Assembly: GCF_040412425.1 (NCBI RefSeq)
Contig: NC_089753.1
Span: forward strand, 38,218,913 to 38,282,912
From: Macrobrachium rosenbergii
Taxonomy: Eukaryota > Arthropoda > Malacostraca > Decapoda > Palaemonidae
Direction: 5' to 3'
DNA length: 64,000 nt
Notes under the pieces: model-generated
The model's input: the letters and a program-made list of their open reading frames with translations, nothing else
Told to the model about the DNA's origin: nothing
Database searches by the model: none
Shown: positions 10,455 to 22,059 of the stretch, in pieces
How positions within the stretch are numbered: the first letter of the stretch is position 1
Layout: every line of letters starts with the position of its first letter
Translations under genes and position numbers: made by a program

Positions 10455-11430
10455 GCTAAGTGATATTGCCTAGAAGTATACTAAAGCATATATTACTACC
10501 CAGATATGTTATTGTTACCTAGAAGCATAATAAAGCATATGTCATTACCTAGAAGTATAATAAAGCATGTTATTATCTAAAAGTATGATAAAGCATACGA
10601 TATTAACTAGAAGTATGATAAAGCATACGATATTAACTAGAAGTTTAATAATGCATATGTTACTACCTAGAAGTCTAATAAAGCCCATGTTATTACCTCG
10701 AAGTATAATAAGGCATATGTTATTACCTCGAAATATATATAATATGGCACCTCGAAATACAATAAGGTATATACCTAGAAGTATAATAAAGCACATGTTA
10801 TTTCCTCGAAAAATAATAAGGCATATGTTATTACCTAGAAGTATAATAAAAGACATGTTATTTCCTCGAAAAATAATAAGGTATATGTTATTACCTAGAA
10901 GTATAATAAAGGACATGTTATTTCCTCGAAAAATAATACGGCATATGTTATTACCTAGAAGTACAATAAAGCACATGTTATTTCCTCGAAAAATAATAAG
11001 GCATATTTTATTACCCAGAAGTATAATAAAGCCCATGTTATTACCTCCAAATATAATAAGGCATATGTTATTACCCAGAGGTATAATAAAGCCCATGTTA
11101 TTACCTCCAAATATAATAAGGCATATGTTATTACCTAGAGGTATAATAAAGCACATGTTATTTCCTCGAAATATAATAAGGTATATGTTATTATCTAGAA
11201 GCATAATAAAACCCACGTTATTACCTAGAAATATAATAAGGCATATGTTATTACCTAGAAGTACAATAAAGCACATGTTATTTCCTCGAAATATAATAAG
11301 GTACGGTATATGTTATTATCTAGAAGCATAATAAAACCCATGTTATTACCTCGAAATATAGTACGGCATATGTTATTACCTACAAGTATAATAAAGCACA
11401 TGTTATTGCCTCGAAGTATAATAAAGACAG
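10455..11430. repeat. 30 bp minisatellite with 60 bp dimer structure
   Basis: About 32 units of ~30 bp. In the core (10781-11281) two variants alternate: one has CCTAGAAGTATAATAAAGC, the other CCTCGAAAAATAATAAGGC, both followed by 'ATGTTATT'. This gives a regular 60 bp period. Because 30 is a multiple of three and the units lack stops in one frame per strand, both strands carry long frames (254 codons at 10567-11331 plus; 243 codons at 10545-11276 minus). The proteins would be 20-residue repeats with no known fold, so no gene is called. Confidence 0.93.
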
Positions 11431-11665
11431 GCCGGAAGACAGACGTAAAGTTGACAGGAACAGACAGACACAAAAAGAAAGACAGATGAAGGTCAGACAG
11501 GTAGAGTAGACGGACACAAACAGACGAACGGAGCTAAAAACAAGTAAAGGAGAAAGACACAAACGGACGGAGCTTGGACAGATTTAGAAGACATACAGAC
11601 TGAGGGCTTGAACAGGTATAGGACACAGGCACAGACAGACGAACCTCAGACAGAGGGATATGCTC
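11431..11665. repeat. CAGA/GACA-rich degenerate tract
   Basis: GACAGACA, CAGACAGA and similar words recur irregularly ('AGACAGGCCGGAAGACAGAC', 'AACAGACAGACACAAAAAG'). It is probably an old decayed tetranucleotide array. Confidence 0.55.
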
Positions 11666-12399
11666 TAATTAAGGGCATCTGTACAACAGACAGATAAACA
11701 GAACCGAATCGGAGAAATAAGTTCTACTTGAAGGTGCGGAGACGATTTGACGAAGAGCAGACGAGACTTTGTAAAGGACAGGCAAACAAAAAGACAGGTT
11801 TACGTCAAGTCGAGAGACATAAGGATACATTTAGACAGAAAAAGAAGCGGCATTTGCTTTAATTTGTTTTACGGCTGTCACTGGCAACCACAAACACAAG
11901 CACACACGACTCGCTTCAAAAGTCATGGAAACGACTCGCACACAAACTCGTTTCACAGACGCTCAAGAGCGCATACCTGGCACAGAACACACGCAGCATA
12001 ACTCGTTTTAAACACCTGTGGACCGAAACACGCGCAAACTAGTTTCAGGCAAAAAAAAATAAATAAATAAAAATAAACATTACACAAAACACATACATAC
12101 GTATTCATTTTAAGTCAATAGCAAGATGGTTACACAAACACAGCCCGTTCACAAAACTCATACATACGGCTCTCTGAAGGTCAGATATGCATTACAACAA
12201 TGCACACATGCGCTCTTTCCAGACACACACGCACACACACACACCTTTCACAGCTGGTTTCGCGTGTGACAGACAGACAAAACAACAAAGACATATATAG
12301 CTTTAATAGGGGCCAGCTCAGTTTCACGCCGAGGCGTAACCTCCAGCAATGATAAGAGTCATGAAACAGGAATTGGTACGGGGCTTCAGGTCAGTGGTA
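11666..12399. other. Unique sequence, nothing recognised
   Basis: Contains a short CA-rich tract near 12223-12244. The 84-residue frame at 11747-12001 is unrecognised. Confidence 0.5.
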
Positions 12400-12433
12400 G
12401 GGGACTAGGGAGGGTGAGGGTAAGGGGGAGGGG
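12400..12433 (+). other. G-quadruplex motif
   Basis: Six runs of three or more G on the plus strand (12400-12403, 12408-12410, 12412-12414, 12418-12420, 12424-12428, 12430-12433) with loops of 1-4 bases. This fits the standard intramolecular G-quadruplex rule. No gene start is visible nearby. Confidence 0.75.
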
Positions 12434-12560
12434 AGTGGATCTTCAAGTGGTGGTCCATGACATACTTAATTTTTCATGAACAGCCTTAACATCTGTTCAG
12501 GTGCCTGACGTGTGAAACACTTCGAGACGAGAGGATGGACCGGATGTCTGAGTCAGCAGC

Positions 12561-12589
12561 TATTATTATTATTATTATTATTATTATTA
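12561..12589. repeat. (ATT)n microsatellite
   Basis: About nine ATT units. The following 12590-12950 is AT-rich and unrecognised. Confidence 0.94.
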
Positions 12590-12952
12590 CTGACGTTCAT
12601 ATCTCGTCATGGAACAAGCAGAAAAACTACAGTATAAACGATGCAGCTCTACAGTACATATAAATAAAGTAAAGTTAATCAATCTAATAATAAATACCCA
12701 TACGAAAAATTAAACATACATAATTTTTCTCAAATTTCAAAGACCAACTTTACGGCTCTCTAGAAATTACCTAAAAGCATTGTACTAATTACGTAGATTG
12801 CACATAAATGGTGGAGTTCTGATACTGGAACGACATTAAGTGGCGATATAATCTTTTGGCTTCAAAAATTATACCGCCATCATAGGGATGGGAAAAGATC
12901 TCCCAAAATTTTTTGAGGGCCATGCATTGGTGGCCTTGTATTTACCACACAT

Positions 12953-12999
12953 ATACACACATACATACATACATATATATATGTGTATGTATATGTATG

Positions 13000-13077
<78 letters not shown>
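12953..13077. repeat. (ACAT)n/(GTAT)n mosaic and (AT)n
   Basis: ACAT and GTAT mosaic 12953-13003 followed by pure AT 13004-13077. Confidence 0.95.
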
Positions 13078-13080
<3 letters not shown>

Positions 13081-13432
13081 TATAAAGCTCTTGTTTCCAT
13101 ACAAGAGTACAATGAAATTTTATTCAGTTCTTCAGAAAGCCTTCCACGGTAGCAACGCGATGCTGGTATGAATTAATTATGACATTACTGGCCGTAAAAA
13201 TACAAACTCCACGGCTACTGCAGTTACAGCCACATCAGCAGTAAAACTCCCCATAAAACTTCAAGGTGGGTAATTTCTCGGGTAGTCATAGTGAAACGAA
13301 TGTCAAGGAGATTAGGTTGTGAGGAGAGCAACAGAAAATAAAAATTTCCACAGAGAGAAATTTTTATCTATAATATTGTTTTTGAGTATTGTATGAGAGA
13401 TTTCATTTGTTTTGTTCGCGTACTTATAAAAG

Positions 13433-13576
13433 GCATTGCCCAGATTTAACACTCTTCGTTGACGAATAGATGTAAGGTAGATTGTTTTGATGTCACCGAA
13501 ATCAAATCTTATATAGTTTTCAGTGGCATCAAAACGCTCTACCTTACGTGTGTCTGTCAACAAGACTGAGCAATGC
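13433..13576. repeat. ~144 bp imperfect inverted repeat
   Basis: Left arm words GCATTGCCCAG (13433), GTTGAC (13459) and GTAAGGTAGATTGTTTTGAT (13472-13491) reappear as reverse complements on the right: ATCAAAACGCTCTACCTTAC (13529-13548), GTCAAC and CTGAGCAATGC (13566-13576). The inner 46 bp of each arm match well; the outer part has a ~9 bp gap on one side. The minus-strand 88-residue frame at 13312-13578 spans it and is not considered a gene. Confidence 0.75.
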
Positions 13577-14242
13577 ATCTGAAACGCGTAAGATTTTTAA
13601 TTAATCAATCTTGGACATTACCATAATTTCATAAGTACAAAAAAAAAAATAAAAATGGAAAATTAAATCGAAATTCATCAAACGAGAGACTAAAATAAAA
13701 GCAAATTCATACATGTATACACACAAAGGCACACGTACTGCACACAAAGAACGCGAAACAAAACAATAACGCAAGCACACAAAGCGCCAAGCGAAAACAT
13801 TTCTAGCCCGCTAAGAAAACTCGTTTGTAATCTCTCTGCGTCACCCTTTTTATTCTTTAAGCTTTTTTTTTTTTAAATCTTTCACATGCACCCGAGTCAT
13901 CTTTCACCTGCGGTATGCATGAGCTCGCCCTGGGGGCTTATTCCCGGTCCTTGTGGTACAGGTTAAGGAAAGCAGATACGACGATATACCTGGACAGGTA
14001 AGGAGGGAATCGGTACTGAGAGTGGACGAATAGACACAAAGAATGATAGCAAACAGATCACTGCTCATATCGCTAGTTGCATAATCTGAGACCACAAGGA
14101 AATGCCAGATACCGTGAGGCAGGTCATGGGGCTAGCGACCTCACCCCAAAACGACTTACCACAAACCAGAATCCTAACCCCGTATGGCAACTAAATCTTA
14201 TAATGGAAGAAGGTAAATGCATGGTGGAATATATACAATATA
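13577..14242. other. Unique sequence, possibly decayed retroelement
   Basis: 13577-13900 is AT-rich. 13905-14180 is more GC-balanced and includes 'CATGGGGCTAGCGACCTCAC', which feels like a dispersed repeat, but I see only one copy and cannot classify it. Confidence 0.35.
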
Positions 14243-14245
14243 CAT

Positions 14246-14318
<73 letters not shown>

Positions 14319-14375
14319 TGTATGTATATATATACATATATATATATATACTGTATGTATATATATACAGTATAT
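14243..14375. repeat. (CA)n(AT)n with TACTGTA interruptions
   Basis: CA 14246-14258, AT 14258-14310, then AT segments interrupted by TACTGTA at 14316-14322 and 14349-14355. Confidence 0.95.
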
Positions 14376-15137
14376 CTTCAAAATTAATTTTAACCTTTCC
14401 CACCGACAAGTTATAACTGACAAGTTAATTAAGCTTTTCATTCCAACTACAATATTGTGTCAGCTGCGATTATTATCATGATTATAAATGGAAATAAACG
14501 TACGCCAAATATTGAAAGAGCCTTACCATATCAATTTCAAACATGTTAAACAAAGCAACACTGGTCTTCTCTATATCAGTTACATTTCAGTCCTTTATGA
14601 AAGGTCGACGTCCTAAGACTCCACACGCAAAAAATATCACCCCCCCCCTCCCCAATAAAAAAAATACAAAATACCTAAATCTATTAAAGCAAAGACAATA
14701 AACCTAAATAAAAATAAAACCTACTATCAAAGCATAAGACAAAATTACAACCCAAAACATCCCTCTTAAAAAACTCTCCAAAAGTCAATAAACTCAAACA
14801 TACAAAAACCTAAAGTCCAAAAATACAAAAAACACTGAAACTCCCAAAATCTCTCTACCCTGGGGGGAGGGGGGAAGTTTACATCCTGCTGTAAATGTTT
14901 ATACTTCAAACAGGCACGCACAAATTGCTCTGGTTGTTTGAATTTACATTAAGTTGGCCAAAGTTACATACACATGCTCGAAATAGGCTAATTGAGTTTG
15001 CATCATGTCACGGACAAAAAATTACTTCCCTTTTCTCATGAAGTATTTTTGTACAGTGTTCTTCGAAATAAATTGTTTCCACAGTATTCTAAATATTAAT
15101 TGACTGGCTGTTTACAGTATCTGTCGAAACAGCTTTA
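14376..15137. other. AT-rich, low-complexity sequence
   Basis: 14640-14850 is a long run of A/C-rich sequence with 'AATAAA', 'CTAAA' and 'CAAAA' words, then a TGGGGGGAGGGGGG run near 14861. No gene signal. Confidence 0.5.
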
Positions 15138-15295
15138 ATAAGCTTACATAGTACTTTTCAGAATACATTCCTTATTTTTATGTAGAATTCGCGAAAGCTT
15201 ACAAAGTACTTTTTAGAATACATTTCTTATACTTACATGGAATTCGCCAAAATACGTTACTTACATTTATATATTATTCGTCAAAATACATTTTC
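15138..15295. repeat. ~55 bp tandem repeat, about 2.5 copies
   Basis: Units of the type AGCTTACAWAGTACTTTT, AGAATACATT and 'GAATTCGCSAA' repeat with decay. Confidence 0.75.
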
Positions 15296-15527
15296 AGCTT
15301 CATGCAGTACACTCAGCATATAGTGTACTCTACATAATGGGAAAAAAATGGCAGACACAATCTGAAATCTACATAAAAGCGAGAAACACGACATAATTAC
15401 AAGTGTGATATCCACATGAAAGAAAAAATACACAGTCCCATCTCAAGTACAAAGGAAGATTCGCGTTATAATAATAATAATCTTACCAAAGTTACAACGA
15501 TTTTTTTGTTAATGGTAAGAGCATTAT

Positions 15528-15529
<2 letters not shown>

Positions 15530-15592
<63 letters not shown>

Positions 15593-15651
15593 AGTATGTA
15601 TGTATGTGTATACATATAGTATATATATATATAATTTATGTATATATATAC

Positions 15652-15720
<69 letters not shown>

Positions 15721-15760
15721 TATATATGTATACACAAACACACATACACACACACACTAG
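15530..15760. repeat. (AT)n/(GTAT)n/(AC)n mosaic
   Basis: AT 15536-15589, GTAT 15590-15610, AT mosaic, AT 15654-15714, then CA at about 15733-15758. Confidence 0.94.
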
Positions 15761-15979
15761 CTATTACTAATGGGACAATCCGTACTCTAATATATAAACA
15801 TCAATATCTACGAAAGAGCAACTCCCACTGAAATTCATTTAGCGTTGTCAATGACGGCCTTGTGCCAGCCATAGCCTCTTGCTCCTCGAGCAGCTCGTAA
15901 ACGGGCAGCAGAAGGTCGTATCTCTGTCACTGTGATGCACAAGGAATCGTATGGAAAGCAACCAAACAACCTCGGGGGC

Positions 15980-15980
<1 letters not shown>

Positions 15981-16022
<42 letters not shown>
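15981..16022. repeat. (GT)n microsatellite
   Basis: Pure GT run of about 21 units. Confidence 0.97.
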
Positions 16023-16025
<3 letters not shown>

Positions 16026-16105
16026 ATAAGAGGTGAAGCTTTGAGGTATGAATGGTAAACACATCCACCTTGTGTGTATAGACTTATCTCCGGGTGAGCG
16101 AACTT

Positions 16106-16175
<70 letters not shown>

Positions 16176-16290
16176 ACTGGTTTCCTCAACGGCAATATTA
16201 TCAACACCATTTTTATCGACCTTTCTCTCTTGGTTTCCTATACAGCAATATTATCAATACCATCATTTTTAATTTCTCTCCATATTTGCC
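16106..16290. repeat. (TC)n plus ~55 bp tandem dimer
   Basis: TC run 16106-16172. Two copies of TGGTTTCCTMWACRGCAATA with 'TTATCAAYACCAT' follow at about 16178 and 16231. Confidence 0.85.
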
Positions 16291-16344
16291 GTTTACAGTC
16301 ACAACGGCAAAGTGGTTACTGTATAACTGTCTGTCCTTTTCCTT

Positions 16345-16556
16345 TTCTCTCTCTCTCTCTCACGGTACCAGCATCCAGAATCACATACAGACCACATTTG
16401 AACAAATGCGCAAAAATGTCATTGCACAGAATTCCGTTAAGACAATAAACAAAGTTTTCTCTCTCTCTCTCTCTCTGTATATAAACAATAAATATACACG
16501 AACACATAAAAACCATACTTGGATGCATAAACATCAATACATCGCATCCATTAGCA

Positions 16557-16600
<44 letters not shown>

Positions 16601-16708
16601 GATAAACAATAAACATACACCAACACACACGATCCGTACTTTAATATATAAACATCAATACCTCGCATCCATTAACATCGAAAACAATTCTCTCTCTCTT
16701 TCTCTCTT
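16345..16708. repeat. TC-linked ~120 bp tandem duplication
   Basis: TC runs at 16345-16361, 16459-16477, 16558-16598 and 16689-16707 separate two related units: 'ATAAACAATAAAYATACACS', then 'ATAAACATCAATACMTCGCA' and 'TCCATTARCAT'. A third, partial relative (CCGTACTCTAATATATAAAC) lies outside at about 15780. Confidence 0.8.
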
Positions 16709-17239
16709 GTTAACTCTCGTACTTTCTCCAGTTCCTCCTCCTCCATCCGTTCCTATTCCCCTTTCGACCACTGCGACAGCAGAACCGCCATTATTTCCCT
16801 CTGCTCATCCGTGAATGCTCTGGGCGGCGAATCGACAATACAAGTTTCCTGACCGTCGATCTACTGAGCCGTTTCTTCTTGATGCTCGTTTGATGAGGGC
16901 CCTATCTTTTTACTTATTAATTCAACTCTTTGGTTCATTTATCTGAGAATATCTTTTTCTTCATTTATTTTTTATTGTTTATTTTTTTTTTATTATCATA
17001 TCTATTCGTTTATCTACCAATTAAGCATCTTTTCACTTAACTTTTCACTTATTAAAGTACTGGCCCATTTTCCATCCTTTTTCAATCTCAGTTTCAACTT
17101 CTCCCTCTCCATATCAATCATTTATTAATGTCACCCTCTCCCCTTTTCTTCTCTAACTCTCTTCCTCCACCGATTTCCGAGCACAGAAAATTCTGTTCTT
17201 GATACAGCAAATTTCAGGAGTAGCTGTGTTATGAATCGC
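16709..17239. other. Pyrimidine-rich sequence, nothing recognised
   Basis: Rich in TTC/TCC words and T runs. No periodic unit or gene signal was found. Confidence 0.5.
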
Positions 17240-17900
17240 AACTGAAGTTTATATTTTTTAACAGTAAAAACCAGCAATTGTTATTTTTCCATCCGAAATT
17301 GCTAGTGATCATTTGCTTTACCAGGAGCATCCTTAAGAAATTGTTATTTTTCGAGTAGGAATGGCCAGTGACAGCTATTATTTCAAAGGTAACTAACTGT
17401 AATGGTTAACTTTCCAACAGTAACTGCCCATAATATTTTTCCAACAATTACCAATAATATTTCCGGTATAAATTATTTTTCCAACAACAACTGCCAATGA
17501 TATTTTTCCAACAACAGCCAACGATAATTTTCCAACAGCAATTGCTAGTTGTAGTTATTGTTCCAACAGCATCTCCCCATGATATTCTTTAAAAACCAAC
17601 GACCAGCAATATTTTTCCAACAGTTACTGCCAAATGCGGTTATTTTCCAACAGCAGCTGCCAGTGAGAGATACTTTCTCGAAAAAACCGCCTGTGATATT
17701 TTTCCAAAAGCGGTTGTCAGTGAAATTTGACTAAAAGAAGCTTCAGTGATTTTTTTTCCCCAGGAGCAGCTGCAAGTGAGATTTTTCCTACAACAAAATA
17801 CCAATGATATTTTCCTAACAGCAGTTGCCAGTGAGGTTTTTCTTACAGTTGCCAATGATATTCTAACAGCAGCTGCCAGTGATAACTGCTTTTGCAACTG
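17240..17900. repeat. Degenerate ~28 bp minisatellite
   Basis: Words such as TTTTTCCAACAGCARYTGCC and 'AGTGATATT' recur about 20 times with indels. The minus-strand 85-residue frame at 17640-17897 is inside it. Confidence 0.85.
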
Positions 17901-18835
17901 TTATAGTCAGTGATACCGTGCAAAAGCACAAATAATTAGGGTAATTTTGTTACACTTGTTGCCAGTTAGTTTATAGTTGCCTTTGACTTATATATGTTTC
18001 CCAAAGTAAGAGACAAGGTCAGTCATATAAGCTCGTTTAATATACAACGTTTACATAAAAAAAAATTCCTCTGTATTCCAAACACTAAATCGCTTCCTGT
18101 CTACAGGCAGAGCAGTCTTTCACAAAAAATTCTACTCCAGCTGGTCACTTAGTTCCTGAGTCAGAGGCAGAATTGTCTCTTCTGCATGTTTTCAAAGTTG
18201 TGCAATAAAATTATATTAGAAAAGAATAAATATGAATTATTACTTTCAATCCTAAGGCCACAGTGAAGAGCGGATATAAAATACAAAGCATGACCATAAA
18301 ATTTTTCAAAAATAACAAAAAATCAAGTATAAAATCGAAATCCGGTAACTGAATACAATAACAGGTATATACTGTAAAATTTAGTATAAGAAAGACTAAG
18401 TTGGCGAATACCTGAAAACTTTCACCACGTACAGTGATCATACAAAAACACATATGAATAAGGCGGCAGACATTCTTTATGCAAACTGATCTTACGAATA
18501 ATATGCAGTAACGATTAAAAAAAAAAATGAAACGCAGAGAAGATTCTCATTATTGACCAAACATCCATCTCAATACTCTTTCTAACTGAAAAGCAAAAAC
18601 GAAACAGATGTATCTAACGGTGAGGACTTATTTTTCACGACCAACTGTCAGGACCACAATGAAACGACAACTGGGACCTCCTCCGAATGACGGCCGAAAA
18701 AAAAAAAACTATTAATAACTCGTAAAAGACCCAAACAATGAGGCATAAATCTCACCCGGAAACTAATAACCAATACGTTCCCAGTTTTCAGAGCATTCCA
18801 GGCCATTCAGATCACATTTTACATTCCCAGGTAAG

Positions 18836-18836
<1 letters not shown>
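17901..18836. other. AT-rich unique sequence
   Basis: Over 900 bp without an array. The 80-residue minus frame at 18211-18453 is hydrophobic but unrecognised. Confidence 0.5.

Positions 18837-18897
<61 letters not shown>
18837..18897. repeat. (GA)n microsatellite
   Basis: Pure GA run abutting the 5' end of family B copy 2. Confidence 0.97.
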
Positions 18898-18900
<3 letters not shown>

Positions 18901-19021
18901 TAAGCCAATGGCCAAGCACTGGGACCTATGAGGTCATTCAGCGCTGAAACGGAAATTGACAGTAAAAGGTTTGAAAGGTTTAACAGGAGGAAAACCTCGC
19001 AGTTGCACCAAGAAACAAGTG

Positions 19022-19100
<79 letters not shown>

Positions 19101-19223
19101 TTGATGGGGGTACAATAAAAGGAATGAAAGGGGTTGCAGCTAGGAGCCGAAGGGACGCTGCAAAGAACCTTAAGTAATGCCTACAGCGCACCACGTGAGG
19201 TGCTCTGACAGCACTAACCCCCT

Positions 19224-19228
<5 letters not shown>
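18896..19228 (+). repeat. Family B, copy 2, split by an internal (GA)n
   Basis: The head (CCAAGCACTGGGACCTATGA) and tail (AAGGGACGCTGCAAAGAACC, CACGTGAGGTG) match the family. The purine-rich middle is replaced by a ~73 bp (GA)n at 19025-19097. GA arrays also abut both ends (18837-18897 and 19227-19275). The plus and minus open frames across this interval are GA artefacts. Confidence 0.85.

Positions 19229-19275
<47 letters not shown>
19227..19275. repeat. (GA)n microsatellite
   Basis: Pure GA run directly after family B copy 2. Confidence 0.97.
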
Positions 19276-19276
<1 letters not shown>

Positions 19277-19399
19277 ACTGCACTCCGTATTTCATAAAGA
19301 ATAATGAGGGAAGTTCGATAAAATTTTCATTTCATATTCCAGAAATAGTAAAATATAGATTCCACGAGATTCCTTTGCTTCACATATTGTTTTAATTGC

Positions 19400-19760
19400 A
19401 TGATTTCAATAGCTTAATCATTCTGCCAATGTTCCAGTAATTTCAAAATCTTCATATTGCCAATATTCCATAACTTTATTATTAATCACCTTGCCAATGT
19501 TCCATCACTCAAATTCCTCGTAATTCACTATTTTATTGAAAATCCTCCTATCCATGTTCCACTAATCAAATAGAATAACGTCCCGGAGTACTAATACTTA
19601 ATACAAATCATCTCACCTATGACAACATCCCACTACTAATCATCTTAAAAATGTTGCACTAATTAAGTAGACTTCTACTGAAAAACTTTCTAATGTTCTA
19701 CTATTTGCCAACGTTCCACTAATTTAATTGCGACAGTGTTCCAGCAACTTTGTGATAATT
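19400..19760. repeat. Highly degenerate array around TGCCAATGTTCCACTAAT
   Basis: The words CCAATGTTCCA, CCAATATTCCA, CCATGTTCCACTAAT and CAACGTTCCACTAAT recur irregularly, suggesting an old minisatellite. Confidence 0.5.
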
Positions 19761-19989
19761 ATCTGGCAGGAGGTCTGCATAAAAATAAAAAAAAAAATAA
19801 AAACTTATAACTTGGACTCGCGTTATTCAGCATTCCATTGCCTGATTACTATACAAAGGAAATCAGATTCGAATTGCACTGAACATTGAGTGTTTATTTC
19901 CATCTGATATCCTCTTACTCTGACAACTTTACATCTTTCCCTTTTCTCGACCTATGTATAAGAAAATAATGAAAACTTGAGAAACATGT

Positions 19990-20350
19990 AAAAAATGCGC
20001 CGGAGTTTCTTTGGCGCGATCGAGTTTTTCTGTACAGCTTATAATACCCTATGAAACTCTCAGCCGCGCCTCATGAAACTTTCAGCCACGGCCCGGTGGT
20101 GGCCTGTGTTGTTGGCACCTATAACGTTGCCAGACGCACGATCATGGCTAACTTTAACCTTAAATAAAAACTACAGAGGCTAGAGGGCTGCAACTTGGTA
20201 TGTTTGATGATTGGAGGGTGGATGATTGACATACCAATTTGCAGCCCTCTAGCCTCAGTAGTTTTAAAGATCTGAGGGCGGACAGAAAAAGTGCGGACGG
20301 ACAGACAAAAATAGCCATCTCAGTAGTTTTCTTTTAAAGAAAACTGAAAA
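19990..20350 (+). mobile_element. Multi-hairpin element family A, copy 2 (subfamily A2)
   Basis: Begins AAAAAATGCGCCGGAG. It lacks hairpin 2 of copies 1 and 3, and has a duplicated 'ATGAAACT...CAGCC' segment and the insert 'TGTTGTTGGCACCTATAACG' instead. The large hairpin is at 20165-20266. It ends with the AGTTTTC/GAAAACT hairpin. No coding capacity. Confidence 0.85.
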
Positions 20351-20756
20351 GAGTGACACTGTAGCCACAAAACAAAAAGAGAGAAACAAGTTTGCTAAAC
20401 AATTTCCCAATGTTCACCTTCCGTACTTCAATGCACCTGCGGTCACCTTGTTCGGGTGTTTATATGAAACAAATGTCTCTGACGAAGGTTCGGGAATATA
20501 ACAATTTCTCTCTATCTCTCTCTCTCCCCCATGAAATATAACTTTCTATTATTTTTTTACTTTCTCCATGAATACATCCATTCTCCTCCTCTCTCACTCC
20601 CTCCGGTCCCATAAAGGAGACACTGCCCACAGCAATAAAAATCATTCCAACCTCCTTTTCTAAAATGCAATTTCCCTACCGTTTACAAACCCATCACGCT
20701 CACACCGATAAAAGGTGCCATTAGTTTTGTTCGAAAATTCTCTATTTTACGGATCG

Positions 20757-20758
<2 letters not shown>
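20351..20758. other. Unique sequence, nothing recognised
   Basis: Includes a short TC-rich tract at about 20506-20526. Confidence 0.5.
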
Positions 20759-20799
<41 letters not shown>

Positions 20800-20965
20800 G
20801 TGTGTGTATATGCGTGTGTGTATATATGTGTGTGTGAGGGTGTGTTTATATATATAATTCAACACTGAAACCGTTTCCCCTAAAATGGGGTAGCTCCCCA
20901 TGACAGGAAGAACAATTACCACTGGTAAATTTACATATATACATACGTACACACACACACACACA
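20759..20965. repeat. (AT)n, (GT)n mosaic and (AC)n
   Basis: AT 20759-20797, GT-rich mosaic 20800-20850, AC 20949-20965. Between them lies a short palindromic piece (CCCCTAAAATGGGG and GGGGTAGCTCCCC). Confidence 0.9.
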
Positions 20966-21127
20966 TATATATATATACATATGTATATGCGTGTGTATAA
21001 AACAAAACTAATATTCATTCTAATTGCAGACTGTTATACACACAGCTATTCCGGGGTAACCTACATTCTTTACGGGCCGCTCGTATATTTCAATAAGCAT
21101 AAAAGACTATACTCCAAGAAGGCCTTG

Positions 21128-21131
<4 letters not shown>

Positions 21132-21194
<63 letters not shown>
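21132..21194. repeat. (GA)n microsatellite
   Basis: Pure GA run of about 31 units. Confidence 0.97.
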
Positions 21195-21197
<3 letters not shown>

Positions 21198-21384
21198 GTA
21201 GCTCTTCCCCCTTTTGTTAAGCTCAACGGCGAAGCCTCCCCAGGGAAGAAAACTTGCCGGGCAAAACAGCGAAAAGTAAACAGCACTTCCGCCTTGGTCC
21301 GCATTTCGCATTGATTCCGTTGCTTCCCGGCTTTCTCGCCGCTGAATACGGCTGTGTTCTCGTCTGAGAAATTCGGAGGCTTTG

Positions 21385-21385
<1 letters not shown>

Positions 21386-21463
<78 letters not shown>

Positions 21464-21501
21464 CGAAGTCTCTATATAGTTTCGCAATTTGGATGAGCGG
21501 G

Positions 21502-21573
<72 letters not shown>
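21386..21573. repeat. (GA)n and (AAT)n microsatellites
   Basis: GA 21386-21461 and AAT 21503-21573, separated by 40 bp. Confidence 0.97.
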
Positions 21574-21574
<1 letters not shown>

Positions 21575-21688
21575 TTAACCATCATCATCATCACCTTTTA
21601 AAGGTGTTCTGTTAAAAAAAAAATAGCTGCATCAGCCGTAATGATTTTGGAATAACTCTTGTCAACCTTTAATTACTCTTTTTAGCAC

Positions 21689-21689
<1 letters not shown>

Positions 21690-21766
<77 letters not shown>

Positions 21767-21823
21767 TATTATTATTATTATTATACTGTGTTGCGCACTA
21801 CTTACACGATGCAGAAAAACGTG

Positions 21824-21888
<65 letters not shown>

Positions 21889-21906
21889 TAATAATAATAA
21901 TAATAA
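21690..21906. repeat. (AAT)n(ATT)n and (AAT)n arrays
   Basis: AAT 21690-21767 switches directly to ATT (21766-21784), making a self-complementary block. A second AAT array runs 21825-21906 with one AAC unit. Confidence 0.96.
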
Positions 21907-22059
21907 GCGGAAGAAGAAGAATATCTAAAATGGAACTTTTATTCCATTCCTACTGATCAACAGAAGAAATTTAATCAGTCTAATTGTTCACAAAATCCTG
22001 AAATCTCGAAGATTAACATTCTCAACATGACTCCCGGCCACATTGAACATACCAAATAT

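Noticed and set aside
10545..11331. 243- and 254-codon frames on opposite strands as possible repeat proteins
   Set aside because: Both follow from a 30 bp tandem unit. Two overlapping antisense coding genes with identical periodicity are not credible without expression data.
13905..14180. Possible retroelement fragment around GGGGCTAGCGACCTCACCCC
   Set aside because: Looks familiar, but only one copy is present and no diagnostic motif or boundary could be defined.
20855..20930. Short palindromic CCCCTAAAATGGGG / GGGGTAGCTCCCC piece as a mobile element end
   Set aside because: Single copy, no paired end and no target duplication seen.
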